This document shows positions 44,745-53,166 of a stretch of DNA of 64,000 bases, in pieces. The number at the start of each line of letters is the position of its first letter. Position 1 is the stretch's first letter. Source of the DNA: an uncultured Cellulophaga sp. (lineage in GTDB: Bacteria > Bacteroidota > Bacteroidia > Flavobacteriales > Flavobacteriaceae); the NCBI GenBank assembly GCA_947496695.1, contig CANMEI010000006.1:1-64000 (forward strand), given 5' to 3'. The translations under genes were made by a program, and so were the position numbers. The notes under the pieces were generated by a model. The model did no database searches. It saw only the letters and a program-made list of their open reading frames with translations, and was not told where the DNA came from.

Positions 44745-45899
44745 ATGAAAATGAAGAAGTATTTTTTACTGTTTATAGGTGGTATTTTTATGCTGTCAAA
44801 TATTCAGTGTAAAGAAGAAAAAAAAGAAGAAAAGGTTAGCAATGAAGCTGAGGTAGTTACTAAAAAAGAAGCGATTGAAGAAAAGCCGATCAAAATATTA
44901 GTAGAGCAGCCATCAGATGTTGAAACTCCAGAAGGTATGGTTTGGATTCCGGGAGGTACTTTTCAACAAGGAGCACCAATACAAGATAAAATGGCAATGG
45001 ATCATGAAAAACCAGCCCACCAAGTAACGGTAAATGGTTTTTTTATGGATATTACAGAGGTGACTAATGCCCAATTTTCAAAATTTGTAAAAGAAACGGA
45101 TTATGTGACTGTTGCAGAACGTAAAATTGACTGGGAAGAAATGAAAGCACAACTTCCTGCAGGTACTGAAAAACCTCACGATTCAATTCTACAACCAGGA
45201 GCTTTAGTTTTTAAGAAAACTAAATCCTCTGTTCCAAATTTATATGATTTTTCACAATGGTGGGAGTGGAAAATTGGAGCAAATTGGCAACACCCAAATG
45301 GTCCGACAAGTTTTATAGAAGGGAAAGAAAATGATCCAGTTGTACAAGTAGCTTATGAAGATGCTTTAGCTTATTGTGAATGGGCTGGTAGAAGGTTACC
45401 AACAGAAGCAGAATGGGAAAGAGCTGCTCGTGGTAATAAAGATAAAACCATTTATTTTTGGGGTGATGAGGTTTCTGATTTATCTAAAAGAGCAAATACA
45501 TGGGAAGGCGAATTCCCTGTAAATAATACTAAGGAAGATGGTTTTGAAGAAAGAGCACGAGTAAAATCGTATCCTCCAAATGATTTTGGATTGTATGATA
45601 TGGCGGGTAATGTGTGGGAATTCACATCAGATTGGTATAATACCAATTATTACGGAGAATTGTTGGCTACAGGAAAACCTGCTATTAATCCGCAAGGAGC
45701 TTCAAGTACGTACAACTCTTCAAATGCATATGCAATAGAAAAAATTATAAAAGGAGGTTCTTTTTTGTGTAATGCATCTTACTGTGCGAGTTATAGAATT
45801 TCATCACGAATGGGAACTAGTTTAGATTCAGCAGCAGAGCATGTAGGTTTTAGAACAGTAGCTTCTGTAGACATGGTAAAAGAAAACAAAGGCAACTAG
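44745..45899 (+). CDS. Exported formylglycine-generating enzyme (sulfatase-modifying factor) homologue
   Basis: This 384-residue protein has a hydrophobic signal ending at cysteine 22 (LSNIQCKEE, a weak lipobox) and a charged KEEKKEEK linker. The FGE-sulfatase domain covers about residues 62-378: GMVWIPGGTFQQGAP, MDITEVTNAQFSKFV, YCEWAGRRLPTEAEWERAAR, DMAGNVWEFTSDWY and GGSFLCNASYCASYRISSR. The last motif keeps both cysteines (C-x4-C) that bind copper and catalyse conversion of a sulfatase cysteine to formylglycine, so this may be a true FGE rather than a structural homologue. It would act outside the cytosol. No sulfatase gene is in the window. It precedes trxB by about 100 bases but has its own likely promoter. 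Confidence 0.85.
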   Translation: MKMKKYFLLFIGGIFMLSNIQCKEEKKEEKVSNEAEVVTKKEAIEEKPIKILVEQPSDVETPEGMVWIPGGTFQQGAPIQDKMAMDHEKPAHQVTVNGFFMDITEVTNAQFSKFVKETDYVTVAERKIDWEEMKAQLPAGTEKPHDSILQPGALVFKKTKSSVPNLYDFSQWWEWKIGANWQHPNGPTSFIEGKENDPVVQVAYEDALAYCEWAGRRLPTEAEWERAARGNKDKTIYFWGDEVSDLSKRANTWEGEFPVNNTKEDGFEERARVKSYPPNDFGLYDMAGNVWEFTSDWYNTNYYGELLATGKPAINPQGASSTYNSSNAYAIEKIIKGGSFLCNASYCASYRISSRMGTSLDSAAEHVGFRTVASVDMVKENKGN

Positions 45900-45966
45900 T
45901 AGTATAAATCTATCGGTTGATAATAAAATTTGATAACTTTTAAAGTAAATTTTTTATTAAAAATCC

Positions 45967-45974
45967 TACTTTTG
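45967..45974 (+). promoter_or_regulatory. Candidate -7 element of trxB
   Basis: TACTTTTG fits TAnnTTTG and lies 26 bases before the trxB ATG at 46001. A TTTG at 45929-45932 is too far upstream to be a normal -33 element. Confidence 0.4.
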
Positions 45975-46000
45975 AATAATAATAAAGAAGTGTTAAGGTT

Positions 46001-46966
46001 ATGTCAGAGAAAATAGAGAGAATAAAAACATTGATCATTGGATCGGGTCCTGCTGGATACACAGCTGCAATTTATGCTTCAAGAGCAGATTTAAAACCAG
46101 TAATGTATACAGGTATGGAGCCAGGCGGACAATTAACAACTACTACTGAGGTTGATAACTTTCCAGGATACCCAGAAGGTATTGACGGGCCAACAATGAT
46201 GATGCAATTGCAACAGCAAGCAGAACGTTTTGGTACTGAAGTTAGAATAGGAATGATTACTGCGGTAGAATTTAGTACTGAAGTTGGAGGCATTCATAAA
46301 GTTACTGTTGATGATTCTGTTGAAATAGAAGCTGAAACTGTAATTGTATCAACAGGAGCAAGTGCCAAATATTTAAATATACCTAGTGAACAAAAATTAA
46401 GAGGTGGTGGTGTATCGGCATGTGCAGTATGTGATGGTTTCTTTTATAAAGGTCAAGATGTTGCTATTGTAGGAGCAGGAGATACTGCTACTGAAGAAGC
46501 TTCATACTTAGCTAATATTTGTAATAAAGTGACTATGTTGGTTCGTAAAGGCGAAATGAGAGCTTCAAAAGCAATGCAACATAGGGTAAACAGCATTAAG
46601 AATATAGAAATTAAGTACAATACTGAAGTTGACGAAGTTTTAGGAGATCAAGTTGTTGAAGGTTTACGTATGGTAAACAATGAAACAGGTGAAAAAGAAG
46701 AAATTGCAATCACAGGTTTGTTCATAGCTATTGGTCATAAACCAAATACTGATATTTTTAAAGGTCAGTTAGATATGGATGAGACAGGTTATTTAATAAC
46801 TAAAGGAAAATCTACGAAAACAAATTTACCAGGTGTTTTTGCTTGTGGAGATTCTCAAGATAAAGAATACCGTCAAGCAGTTACTGCAGCAGGTACAGGC
46901 TGTATGGCCGCTTTAGATGCTGAACGTTACTTAGCAGAAATAGAAACTCCTGAAGAAGTAGCTTAA
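46001..46966 (+). CDS. trxB: Thioredoxin-disulfide reductase
   Basis: This 321-residue flavoenzyme passes electrons from NADPH to thioredoxin. It has the FAD site GSGPAGYTAAIYASRAD at residue 14, the active-site redox pair in ACAVCDGFFYKG near residue 140, the NADPH site IVGAGDTATEEASYL near 160, and the C-terminal FAD motif FACGDSQDKEYRQAVTAAG. Length and motifs are those of the low-molecular-weight bacterial enzyme. It ends 24 bases before a bidirectional hairpin shared with the convergent PLP-enzyme gene. Confidence 0.96.
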   Translation: MSEKIERIKTLIIGSGPAGYTAAIYASRADLKPVMYTGMEPGGQLTTTTEVDNFPGYPEGIDGPTMMMQLQQQAERFGTEVRIGMITAVEFSTEVGGIHKVTVDDSVEIEAETVIVSTGASAKYLNIPSEQKLRGGGVSACAVCDGFFYKGQDVAIVGAGDTATEEASYLANICNKVTMLVRKGEMRASKAMQHRVNSIKNIEIKYNTEVDEVLGDQVVEGLRMVNNETGEKEEIAITGLFIAIGHKPNTDIFKGQLDMDETGYLITKGKSTKTNLPGVFACGDSQDKEYRQAVTAAGTGCMAALDAERYLAEIETPEEVA

Positions 46967-46990
46967 AAATATTTTTTTAAATTTTTTAGA

Positions 46991-47024
46991 AAAAGCATCC
47001 ATATTTATGGATGCTTTTTTTGGT
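46991..47024. terminator. Bidirectional terminator between trxB and the AONS-like gene
   Basis: AAAAGCATCCATA (46991-47003) pairs with TATGGATGCTTTT (47006-47018), followed by more T on the plus strand and preceded by A-rich sequence, so it can work in both directions. The loop effectively involves the central TATTTA. Confidence 0.88.
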
Positions 47025-47025
47025 T

Positions 47026-48087
47026 TTATAAATACTTATTTAAAACATTACATAGTTTTAAAATATCGTTTTCAGTATGTGAAGCACTAATTACAATTCT
47101 ACTCATTAAACTTGAATTTTCATTAGGATACCTAAAACTTGTAACTATAATATTATTTTTTTCTAAATGTTCAGTTAGTTGTTCGTCTTGAAAACTAAAT
47201 GCTGGGTGGCCTAACATATAATGAAACTTTTTAGTTGTATATAAATGTTCAATAAAAAGTTGTATGTTTTTTTTTAATTTAATTCTTTTAAAAATAAATA
47301 TACGCTCACCATCAATAATACTCGCTAAATTAGCTGGTGAAGCCGGGCTTGCACCTCCATAAAATTCTGTTTTAATTAGGGTTGAAACTCGCTCTTTAGT
47401 ACCAAAAATAGCTCCTGCTTGCACACCAAAACCTTTGCCAAGAGAACAACTCACAATAAGTTCTTTAGGTTTTAATGATTGTAGCTTTCTATATACACCT
47501 CCACCATTTTTACCTACAATACCAATACCATGAGAATCATCAACAATAAGTATAGTTTTAGATAGTGGTAGTTGTGATAATCCTTCAAAGTTAGGGTAAC
47601 TCGCTCCTGAAAAATCTATGGCATCTAAAAAAATTACTGGTGTAGTTTTTTTCTTTTTATCTAGATGATGTCTAACTGCAAAATTTAAAGAAGAAAAAGT
47701 AACAAATGACTTTGCTTTTTTACTTCTTTCTTTAGAAAGATATAGTGCACAATGTGTTTTAGGTGCATAAAAAAGCTTATGTTCTTTATTTGCAAAGGCT
47801 TGTGTTATAAATTGACCTGCTAAATAACCTGATGACATAGTCATACATGAAACACTACCTACCAATTTTGCCAAATGGTTTTCTGCTTCTTCAAAAATAG
47901 AAACCTGTATGTTTGATTTACGCGAAGCTCCATAGTTAGTACCGTACTTTTGAATATTTTTAATATAAATATTTTGAAATTCTTGATCTGTTTGTAAACC
48001 TAAATATGCTGTACCGCCAAAATAGAGATAGTTTTTATCTTCAATTTTAATTTCTCTACCAGGAAATGAAGCAATTTTATATTTCAT
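47026..48087 (-). CDS. AONS-like PLP-dependent aminotransferase class I/II fold enzyme
   Basis: This 353-residue fold-type I PLP enzyme resembles 8-amino-7-oxononanoate synthase and other alpha-oxoamine synthases. It has YLYFGGTAYLGL near residue 20, YGASRKSN near 54, the cofactor aspartate and histidine in LIVDDSHGIGIVGKNGGG, and the Schiff-base lysine in VSCSLGKGFGVQAGAIFG. It is shorter than typical BioF, mostly at the N-terminus. Alpha-oxoamine synthases join an amino acid to an acyl-CoA. Because its start overlaps the stop of a dipeptide epimerase gene and no other biotin gene is near, a role in biotin synthesis is not secure; a different acyl or amino-acid substrate is possible. Confidence 0.8.
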   Translation of the reverse strand: MKYKIASFPGREIKIEDKNYLYFGGTAYLGLQTDQEFQNIYIKNIQKYGTNYGASRKSNIQVSIFEEAENHLAKLVGSVSCMTMSSGYLAGQFITQAFANKEHKLFYAPKTHCALYLSKERSKKAKSFVTFSSLNFAVRHHLDKKKKTTPVIFLDAIDFSGASYPNFEGLSQLPLSKTILIVDDSHGIGIVGKNGGGVYRKLQSLKPKELIVSCSLGKGFGVQAGAIFGTKERVSTLIKTEFYGGASPASPANLASIIDGERIFIFKRIKLKKNIQLFIEHLYTTKKFHYMLGHPAFSFQDEQLTEHLEKNNIIVTSFRYPNENSSLMSRIVISASHTENDILKLCNVLNKYL

Positions 48088-49097
48088 TAGTTTAAAATTA
48101 CACCTGACCCGCCAAGTGTTGGAAAAATAACACTTGCATCGTTATTAATTATAATACCCTTAGCAATATCTTCTTTTAATAATAAAGCACCATCCATATC
48201 AACGTAGTCTAATTGAGGAGTTAATTGTGCAATAGCAGAAATGCCAACTGTAGATTCCGTCATACAACCTACCATAACTTTTAAACCCATTTCTTTTCCT
48301 TTTTTTATCATACGTAGGGCAGGAGTTAAGCCCCCACATTTAGTTAATTTTATGTTTATACCGCTATAGTGTAAACCACATTTTTCAACATCACTTTCTA
48401 CAATACAGCTTTCATCTGCAATTACTGGTAAAACACTTTGATGCATTACTTCCTCCATTCCTTCCCAATTATCAGCTTTTAAAGGTTGTTCTAAAAACTC
48501 AACACCTAAATCTTTTAAAAGTGATGCATTGTATATGGTTTCTTTTGCAGTCCATGCGCAATTGGCATCAATTCTAAAAATAGCATCAGTATGTTTGCGT
48601 AGTTCTCTTACAATACTAACATCATCATTTGTTCCTAATTTAATTTTATAAATTGGCCATGGCATTTCTTTCATTTTATAAACCATTTTATCAATACTAG
48701 CAATACCAATGGTGTAATTAGTGGTAGGGAATTTATCAAGTGTTGTGCCCCAAATTTTATAAAGTGGTTTACCTAATAATTTTCCATATAAATCATGAGA
48801 AGCTATATCTAAAGCACAAATCGAAAAATTTGATAGGCCTTTAGTGACTAGAAAAGCATGTAAAATTTCGGGTGTTTTATAGTCAAAATTTTCTAATTCA
48901 TTTTTAATAGCATTTATCTCTGCCATCATACTTTCAACACTAATCTTATAATAAGGATTAGAGGTTGCTTCACCGTAACCTGTTTGTCCGTTTAAAGTTA
49001 GACTAACAATAAGACTATCTTGAAAATCATGTGATTCTCTTGAGATGCTAAAGGTATGTTTTAAAGGTAGAATATATTTTTTAAGACTTATTTGCAT
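48087..49097 (-). CDS. Dipeptide epimerase (L-Ala-D/L-Glu epimerase type, enolase superfamily)
   Basis: This 336-residue muconate-lactonizing-like enzyme has the KxK acid/base motif in IYKIKLGTND, metal ligands in FRIDANCAW, LEQPLKAD and VIADESCI, and the second catalytic lysine in INIKLTKCGG. These fit dipeptide epimerases that interconvert L-Ala-L-Glu and L-Ala-D-Glu during recycling of murein peptides. The capping domain at the N-terminus is complete. The gene runs directly into the AONS-like gene with a one-base overlap, so the two are translationally coupled. Exact dipeptide preference in this family varies and cannot be read here. Confidence 0.88.
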   Translation of the reverse strand: MQISLKKYILPLKHTFSISRESHDFQDSLIVSLTLNGQTGYGEATSNPYYKISVESMMAEINAIKNELENFDYKTPEILHAFLVTKGLSNFSICALDIASHDLYGKLLGKPLYKIWGTTLDKFPTTNYTIGIASIDKMVYKMKEMPWPIYKIKLGTNDDVSIVRELRKHTDAIFRIDANCAWTAKETIYNASLLKDLGVEFLEQPLKADNWEGMEEVMHQSVLPVIADESCIVESDVEKCGLHYSGINIKLTKCGGLTPALRMIKKGKEMGLKVMVGCMTESTVGISAIAQLTPQLDYVDMDGALLLKEDIAKGIIINNDASVIFPTLGGSGVILN

Positions 49098-49150
49098 TTT
49101 AGAATAATATTTAAACTAAAAATAGTGATTATCAAAGTATTAAAAAATGA

Positions 49151-49176
49151 AAAGCCTCTGAAATTTCAGAGGCTTT
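49151..49176 (-). terminator. Terminator after the head GIN gene
   Basis: AAAGCCTCTG (49151-49160) pairs with CAGAGGCTTT (49167-49176) across AAATTT. On the minus strand it is followed by TTTTCATTTTTT, so it ends the PadR-PspC-head GIN operon 21 bases after the last stop. Confidence 0.9.
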
Positions 49177-49197
49177 GATGGTTGGTTATGTTAAAAG

Positions 49198-49932
49198 TTA
49201 ATCGTTAAATGTTACGCTACCAGAAACACTTTTATTCTTTGAAACTTTTGCATTGCCAGAATATGAAATGTTACCACCACTACTAGCATCAGCAGTTAAT
49301 GATTCTGATACTAAAATAGAAACGTTAGCACCGCTACTAGCTTCGGCATCACATATTGCAGTAGTTAAGTTACTAGCTTTTATATTTGCGCCACTACTAG
49401 CATCAATAGTACTTGTTTTTGAAGTACCGGATAGTTTTATATTTGAACCACTACTAGCTTCAAGTTCAAGATTTTTAACTTCAATAGTAGCTTTTAATGT
49501 AGAACCACTGCTGGTATCAATTACTAAATCGTTATTTTTAATTGTGTTTTCTATTTTTAAAAATGAACCACTTGAAGACTTTAAACTTGTGATTTCAGGT
49601 AATGAAACATATACATTTTTAGTTGCATTTCCAATATTTTTAATGGCATGAATTTTTAAAGTATTGTTTGAAATTTCAGTACCAATAAGTTCAATAATAT
49701 TTTCATCGGCTTCTACCGAAATACTAAATTCATCGGCTTGAGTTACATAAACTTCTAAACCTTCTGAAGTAGTTATTTTAGTAAATTCTTCATTAATTTC
49801 TCGTTCACTTGTAGTAATTACTCCATTTCCTTTTTCTCCAGAGCTAAAATCTCCGATATTGATATCAAAGCCACAAGATGTTAATACCACTGATAGGATA
49901 AGTGCAATTGCAATTCTAATTAATGCTGTCAT
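49198..49932 (-). CDS. Head GIN domain (DUF2807) lipoprotein
   Basis: This 244-residue protein has a lipoprotein signal (LILSVVLTSC, cysteine 20) and a DUF2807 head GIN domain. The domain is a beta-helix-like fold with a repeated S-S-G turn: SSSGSF, TSSGST, ASSGSN, ASSGAN, ASSGAN and ASSGGN at regular intervals from about residue 125 to 225. Family members are annotated as putative autotransporter adhesins, but the function is not established. It is 113 bases downstream of the PspC gene in the same direction and shares the operon terminator, a common gene order in Flavobacteriia. Confidence 0.88.
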   Translation of the reverse strand: MTALIRIAIALILSVVLTSCGFDINIGDFSSGEKGNGVITTSEREINEEFTKITTSEGLEVYVTQADEFSISVEADENIIELIGTEISNNTLKIHAIKNIGNATKNVYVSLPEITSLKSSSGSFLKIENTIKNNDLVIDTSSGSTLKATIEVKNLELEASSGSNIKLSGTSKTSTIDASSGANIKASNLTTAICDAEASSGANVSILVSESLTADASSGGNISYSGNAKVSKNKSVSGSVTFND

Positions 49933-50045
49933 GATTGTTGTTTTTTAGGTTGATGTAAATTTGTTATTTATATGTACTAAATAATAATTTGAATTACTCA
50001 ATTGATTAGTTTGAGGGATGAATTGTTACTTAGCTTGTTACTGTT

Positions 50046-51863
50046 TTAATTATTGTCTTCGTCGGGGTTCATAAAAAAACCGTTTTCATCTATTTTTAGT
50101 TTGAATGATTCTCCATTATCATTAACATCAATATCAATTCCGTTTTTATCAATCTTAATTTTGCCTTTTTCGCCATCTTGATCAATGTTTATATTAATGC
50201 CATTGTTATTGATTTGTAATTGAGAATTGTCACTTAAAACTTCTTCTTCAGAACAATCTAAGCAGGTAAAATCATTTTTGTTTGCTTTCCAGATATGTTC
50301 TTGAATTTCTCTATTATGAAGGTTTTCTTCATTTTCCATTCTAAGATGAACATTATACTTAGCCCCAGATGAGAATTTAAAATGAGTATCTTTTGGTAGG
50401 TAAATTAGAATATCTACATCTTGATTTTTAAATTTATTTTCTCTTTTAGTACTTAAAAAGTCATCAAAATATAATGTATTTCCAATAAGTTCATAATCAT
50501 AATTTATTTTTTCAGAGGTTTCTCTTGCTTCATGAAAAGTAGCTCCGTTTGCATTTTTTTGAACTTTTACATGAATTAATGAATCTTTTGAGGTTTTAAA
50601 AATAAAATTCACCTCTTTTGAAACTAAAATTTCGTTACCGTTATTATCAATACTAACAAACATATCACCAATATTAAATCGTCTTCGTTTCCAGTGTAGA
50701 CTGTTTGATTTAAATTCAATATTTAAAGTGTCTGATAGTGTAGGCATAACATGCTCCGTTTCAATTTCTGTACTATCGAAAAAAGCACGTGAAGTTGCTT
50801 GTCTAACGCTAATAACAATAATACCAATTAATGATATTAAAAAGATACCTAGTAGGGTGTATTTCGTAATTGCATTTATAGGTCTTAAGTTTTTAATAAG
50901 AATTTTTAAGCCTAAATAAAGTAATGCAAAAAATGGAATTGCAAATACAAAGAATACAAAAATAGAAACTAACCAAAGTGGAGTATTAGTTGTATCTACC
51001 ATCTCGTAAACATTTACGGGACCTAAATGTACGTTTTCGAATAGCCCAATTGAAAATAATGCTATAATTAATAATATAATTACACCAACACCTGAGAGAA
51101 CAAGTAGAACGCCAATAAATTTCCCGAAGACTTTAAATATAGCACTGAAAAATTTACCAAAAGCACCAAATATTGAAGCAAGGAGGTTTCCTAAATCTTT
51201 AAAAAAAGATTTGCTACCACTTTTTACTTGGTTGCTCATTTTTTCATAATCAACATTTTTTACTTTTTCAGAAACATCAGCAAAGCCTTCTTTTACCTTA
51301 CGTTCAATATTACTAATATTCACAGCTTCGCCACGCATGTCTAATTTTTCAGCAGTTGTTTTTGCTTCTGGAATTAGAACCCATAGTATCGCATAAATTA
51401 AAATAAAACTACCAAAACTAGCTAAAGTTGGAATTATAAAAAAAGCACGTACCCAAATAGGATCTATACCAAAATAATGCCCTAACCCAGATGAAACTCC
51501 AGCAATAATTCTATTATCAGTATCTCTATAGAATTTTTTACTTTTAGGATTATTTGTATAGGTAGTCTCATGTACAGGCTCATCATCAAAAATAGCCTCA
51601 TCAACCTTATAATCTTCAGGTTGCCCCATAATAGCTATAACTTCATCAACTTCATGTAATGTAATTACTTGTCTTTCGTTTACTAATTTTTCATGAAAAA
51701 GTTCAGCAATTCTAGCTTCAATGTCAGCCAAAATTTCATCGCTACCCGCAGTATTATTTAAAGAACGTTTAACAGCTTCTAAATACCGTTGCATTTTTAA
51801 ATATGCATTTTCATCTATATGAAAAAGTACATTTGCTAGGTTTATATTTACAGTTTTGTTCAT
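50046..51863 (-). CDS. PspC-domain membrane protein
   Basis: This 605-residue inner membrane protein starts with a cytosolic region (MNKTVNINLANVLFHIDENA, then SDEILADIEARIAELFHEKL), followed by the PspC domain at about residues 105-165 (FYRDTDNRIIAGVSSGLGHY and LIYAILWVLIPEAK). Several membrane helices follow between about 235 and 355, and the C-terminal 250 residues are hydrophilic, ending in repeated acidic ININIDQDGEKGKIKID-type strands. PspC proteins belong to the phage-shock/envelope stress response; the long C-terminal part is typical of Bacteroidetes members. It starts two bases after the padR stop, so PadR probably controls it. Confidence 0.9.
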   Translation of the reverse strand: MNKTVNINLANVLFHIDENAYLKMQRYLEAVKRSLNNTAGSDEILADIEARIAELFHEKLVNERQVITLHEVDEVIAIMGQPEDYKVDEAIFDDEPVHETTYTNNPKSKKFYRDTDNRIIAGVSSGLGHYFGIDPIWVRAFFIIPTLASFGSFILIYAILWVLIPEAKTTAEKLDMRGEAVNISNIERKVKEGFADVSEKVKNVDYEKMSNQVKSGSKSFFKDLGNLLASIFGAFGKFFSAIFKVFGKFIGVLLVLSGVGVIILLIIALFSIGLFENVHLGPVNVYEMVDTTNTPLWLVSIFVFFVFAIPFFALLYLGLKILIKNLRPINAITKYTLLGIFLISLIGIIVISVRQATSRAFFDSTEIETEHVMPTLSDTLNIEFKSNSLHWKRRRFNIGDMFVSIDNNGNEILVSKEVNFIFKTSKDSLIHVKVQKNANGATFHEARETSEKINYDYELIGNTLYFDDFLSTKRENKFKNQDVDILIYLPKDTHFKFSSGAKYNVHLRMENEENLHNREIQEHIWKANKNDFTCLDCSEEEVLSDNSQLQINNNGININIDQDGEKGKIKIDKNGIDIDVNDNGESFKLKIDENGFFMNPDEDNN

Positions 51864-51865
51864 TG

Positions 51866-52201
51866 TTAGTCGTTTTTGTTGTTGGTAACTAGGTTAGTTG
51901 CATGTCTTAATTCATCCCATGTAGTATCTAATTCTTTTAAAAATAGTTTACCCTCATCGGTTAAATTATAATATTTTCTTGGTGGCCCTGATGTAGACTC
52001 CTCCCAATGGTAATTAAGCAATCCTGCATTTTTTAAGCGTGTAAGTAGCGGATAAATAGTACCCTCGACAACTAACATTTTTGCATTTTTAAGAGTTTTT
52101 AAAATTTCAGATGCGTATTTGTCTTCTCCATTTAATATGGATAATATGCAATATTCTAAAACGCCTTTACGCATTTGCGCTTTTGTGTTTTCTACATTCA
52201 T
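51866..52201 (-). CDS. PadR-family transcriptional regulator
   Basis: This 111-residue winged-helix protein has the PadR signature: KGVLEYCILSILNGEDKYAS at residue 12, EGTIYPLLTRLKNAGLL near 46 and SGPPRKYYNLTDEGK near 67. PadR proteins repress their own operon and respond to effectors or membrane stress. It is first in the PadR-PspC-head GIN operon. Its likely promoter at 52426-52433 lies next to a palindrome that could be its own operator, and a 218-base leader separates promoter and start. Confidence 0.93.
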   Translation of the reverse strand: MNVENTKAQMRKGVLEYCILSILNGEDKYASEILKTLKNAKMLVVEGTIYPLLTRLKNAGLLNYHWEESTSGPPRKYYNLTDEGKLFLKELDTTWDELRHATNLVTNNKND

Positions 52202-52218
52202 AGATTTAAATTTCTAAA

Positions 52219-52270
52219 ATGCAGTCTGTAGTAGTAACGCATTTCTTTTTTTAGAAAATACAGACTGCAT
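52219..52270 (-). promoter_or_regulatory. Long inverted repeat in the padR leader
   Basis: ATGCAGTCTGTA (52219-52230) is perfectly mirrored by TACAGACTGCAT (52259-52270), with 28 bases between that can themselves form a small TTTCT/AGAAA stem. If transcription starts near 52419 as inferred, this forms a 12-bp stem in the leader RNA, ending 17 bases before the padR ATG. It may instead be a second protein-binding site. Confidence 0.6.
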
Positions 52271-52425
52271 GAATTAACTGTTCGTTTTTTTGATTGATGA
52301 ATAAACATCCTTTGATTGATTTTTTACTGATTTTATATCAGTGTTATTATAATTTTAAGCTATTAATTAAGGTGTGATTAAGACCTTTTATCGTTAAAGA
52401 TTAAATAATTAGCTAATTGTTTATG

Positions 52426-52467
52426 CAAATATATGTCTAAAAAAAGGTACTATGTTACGCATAGTAC
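52426..52467 (-). promoter_or_regulatory. Candidate padR promoter with overlapping palindrome operator
   Basis: On the minus strand TATATTTG (52433-52426) is a perfect -7 element. The palindrome GTACTATG-TTACG-CATAGTAC (52447-52467) lies 13 bases upstream of it, covering the -33 position. An 8-bp dyad with a 5-base spacer is the size expected for a PadR dimer, so this looks like an autoregulatory operator. It sits in the 338-bp gap 52202-52539 between padR and the divergent DUF4442 gene and could affect both. Confidence 0.6.
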
Positions 52468-52539
52468 TTAAATTTAACTTTATTTTAACATTTAATAGTT
52501 CAATAAATTTCAATACATTTATAAAATATATATTTAAAT

Positions 52540-52998
52540 ATGGGAGTTTCGGCGAGTAAGTTTAATACGTTTACATTTTTTAAATTACCATCAGCATGGT
52601 GGTGTGGTGTACGTTTAAAGCATATAGATAATAACAAAGCAATTGTAACGGTAAAGCACAGGTGGGTAAATCAAAACCCATTTAGATCAATGTTTTGGGC
52701 TGTTCAAGGGATGGCTGCAGAATTAAGTACAGGTGCTATGATGATTGCACAAATAGAAGAAAGTAAAGAAAAAATATCAATGCTTGTTGCTAATAATAAT
52801 GCAAGTTTCACTAAAAAAGCAACTGGTAAAATTACATTTACATGTGAAGATGGTCATTTAATTAAAGATGCGATTGATAAAACTGTGGCTACTGGTGATG
52901 GACAAACAATATGGATGAAATCAGTAGGAGTGAATGAAGACGGAGTAGTGGTATCTACATTTAATTTTGAATGGACAATTAAGTTAAAAAAGAAATAA
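52540..52998 (+). CDS. DUF4442 hotdog-fold thioesterase-like protein
   Basis: This 152-residue protein fits DUF4442, a hotdog-fold family related to acyl-CoA thioesterases (FKLPSAWWCGVRLKHIDNNK, KHRWVNQNPFRSMFWAVQGM, AAELSTGAMM). The RxxFWAVQGMAAELSTG segment occupies the central hotdog helix where thioesterases hold the catalytic acidic residue. No signal peptide is present, so it is cytosolic. It stands alone, divergent from the padR operon. The substrate is unknown. Confidence 0.8.
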   Translation: MGVSASKFNTFTFFKLPSAWWCGVRLKHIDNNKAIVTVKHRWVNQNPFRSMFWAVQGMAAELSTGAMMIAQIEESKEKISMLVANNNASFTKKATGKITFTCEDGHLIKDAIDKTVATGDGQTIWMKSVGVNEDGVVVSTFNFEWTIKLKKK

Positions 52999-53166
52999 AA
53001 TAGAGGCACTAAACTAATTCTATCGATAAATATGATAAGTTGGTATAGTTAATACCCAAGCACATCTATTTACTTTGTTCTTTTTTTTATATTTCATCAA
53101 TTTCGTTTTTTCTAAACGTATTTAATCTTTATTAAAGATTAGATTATTAACCTTATTATAATAGAA

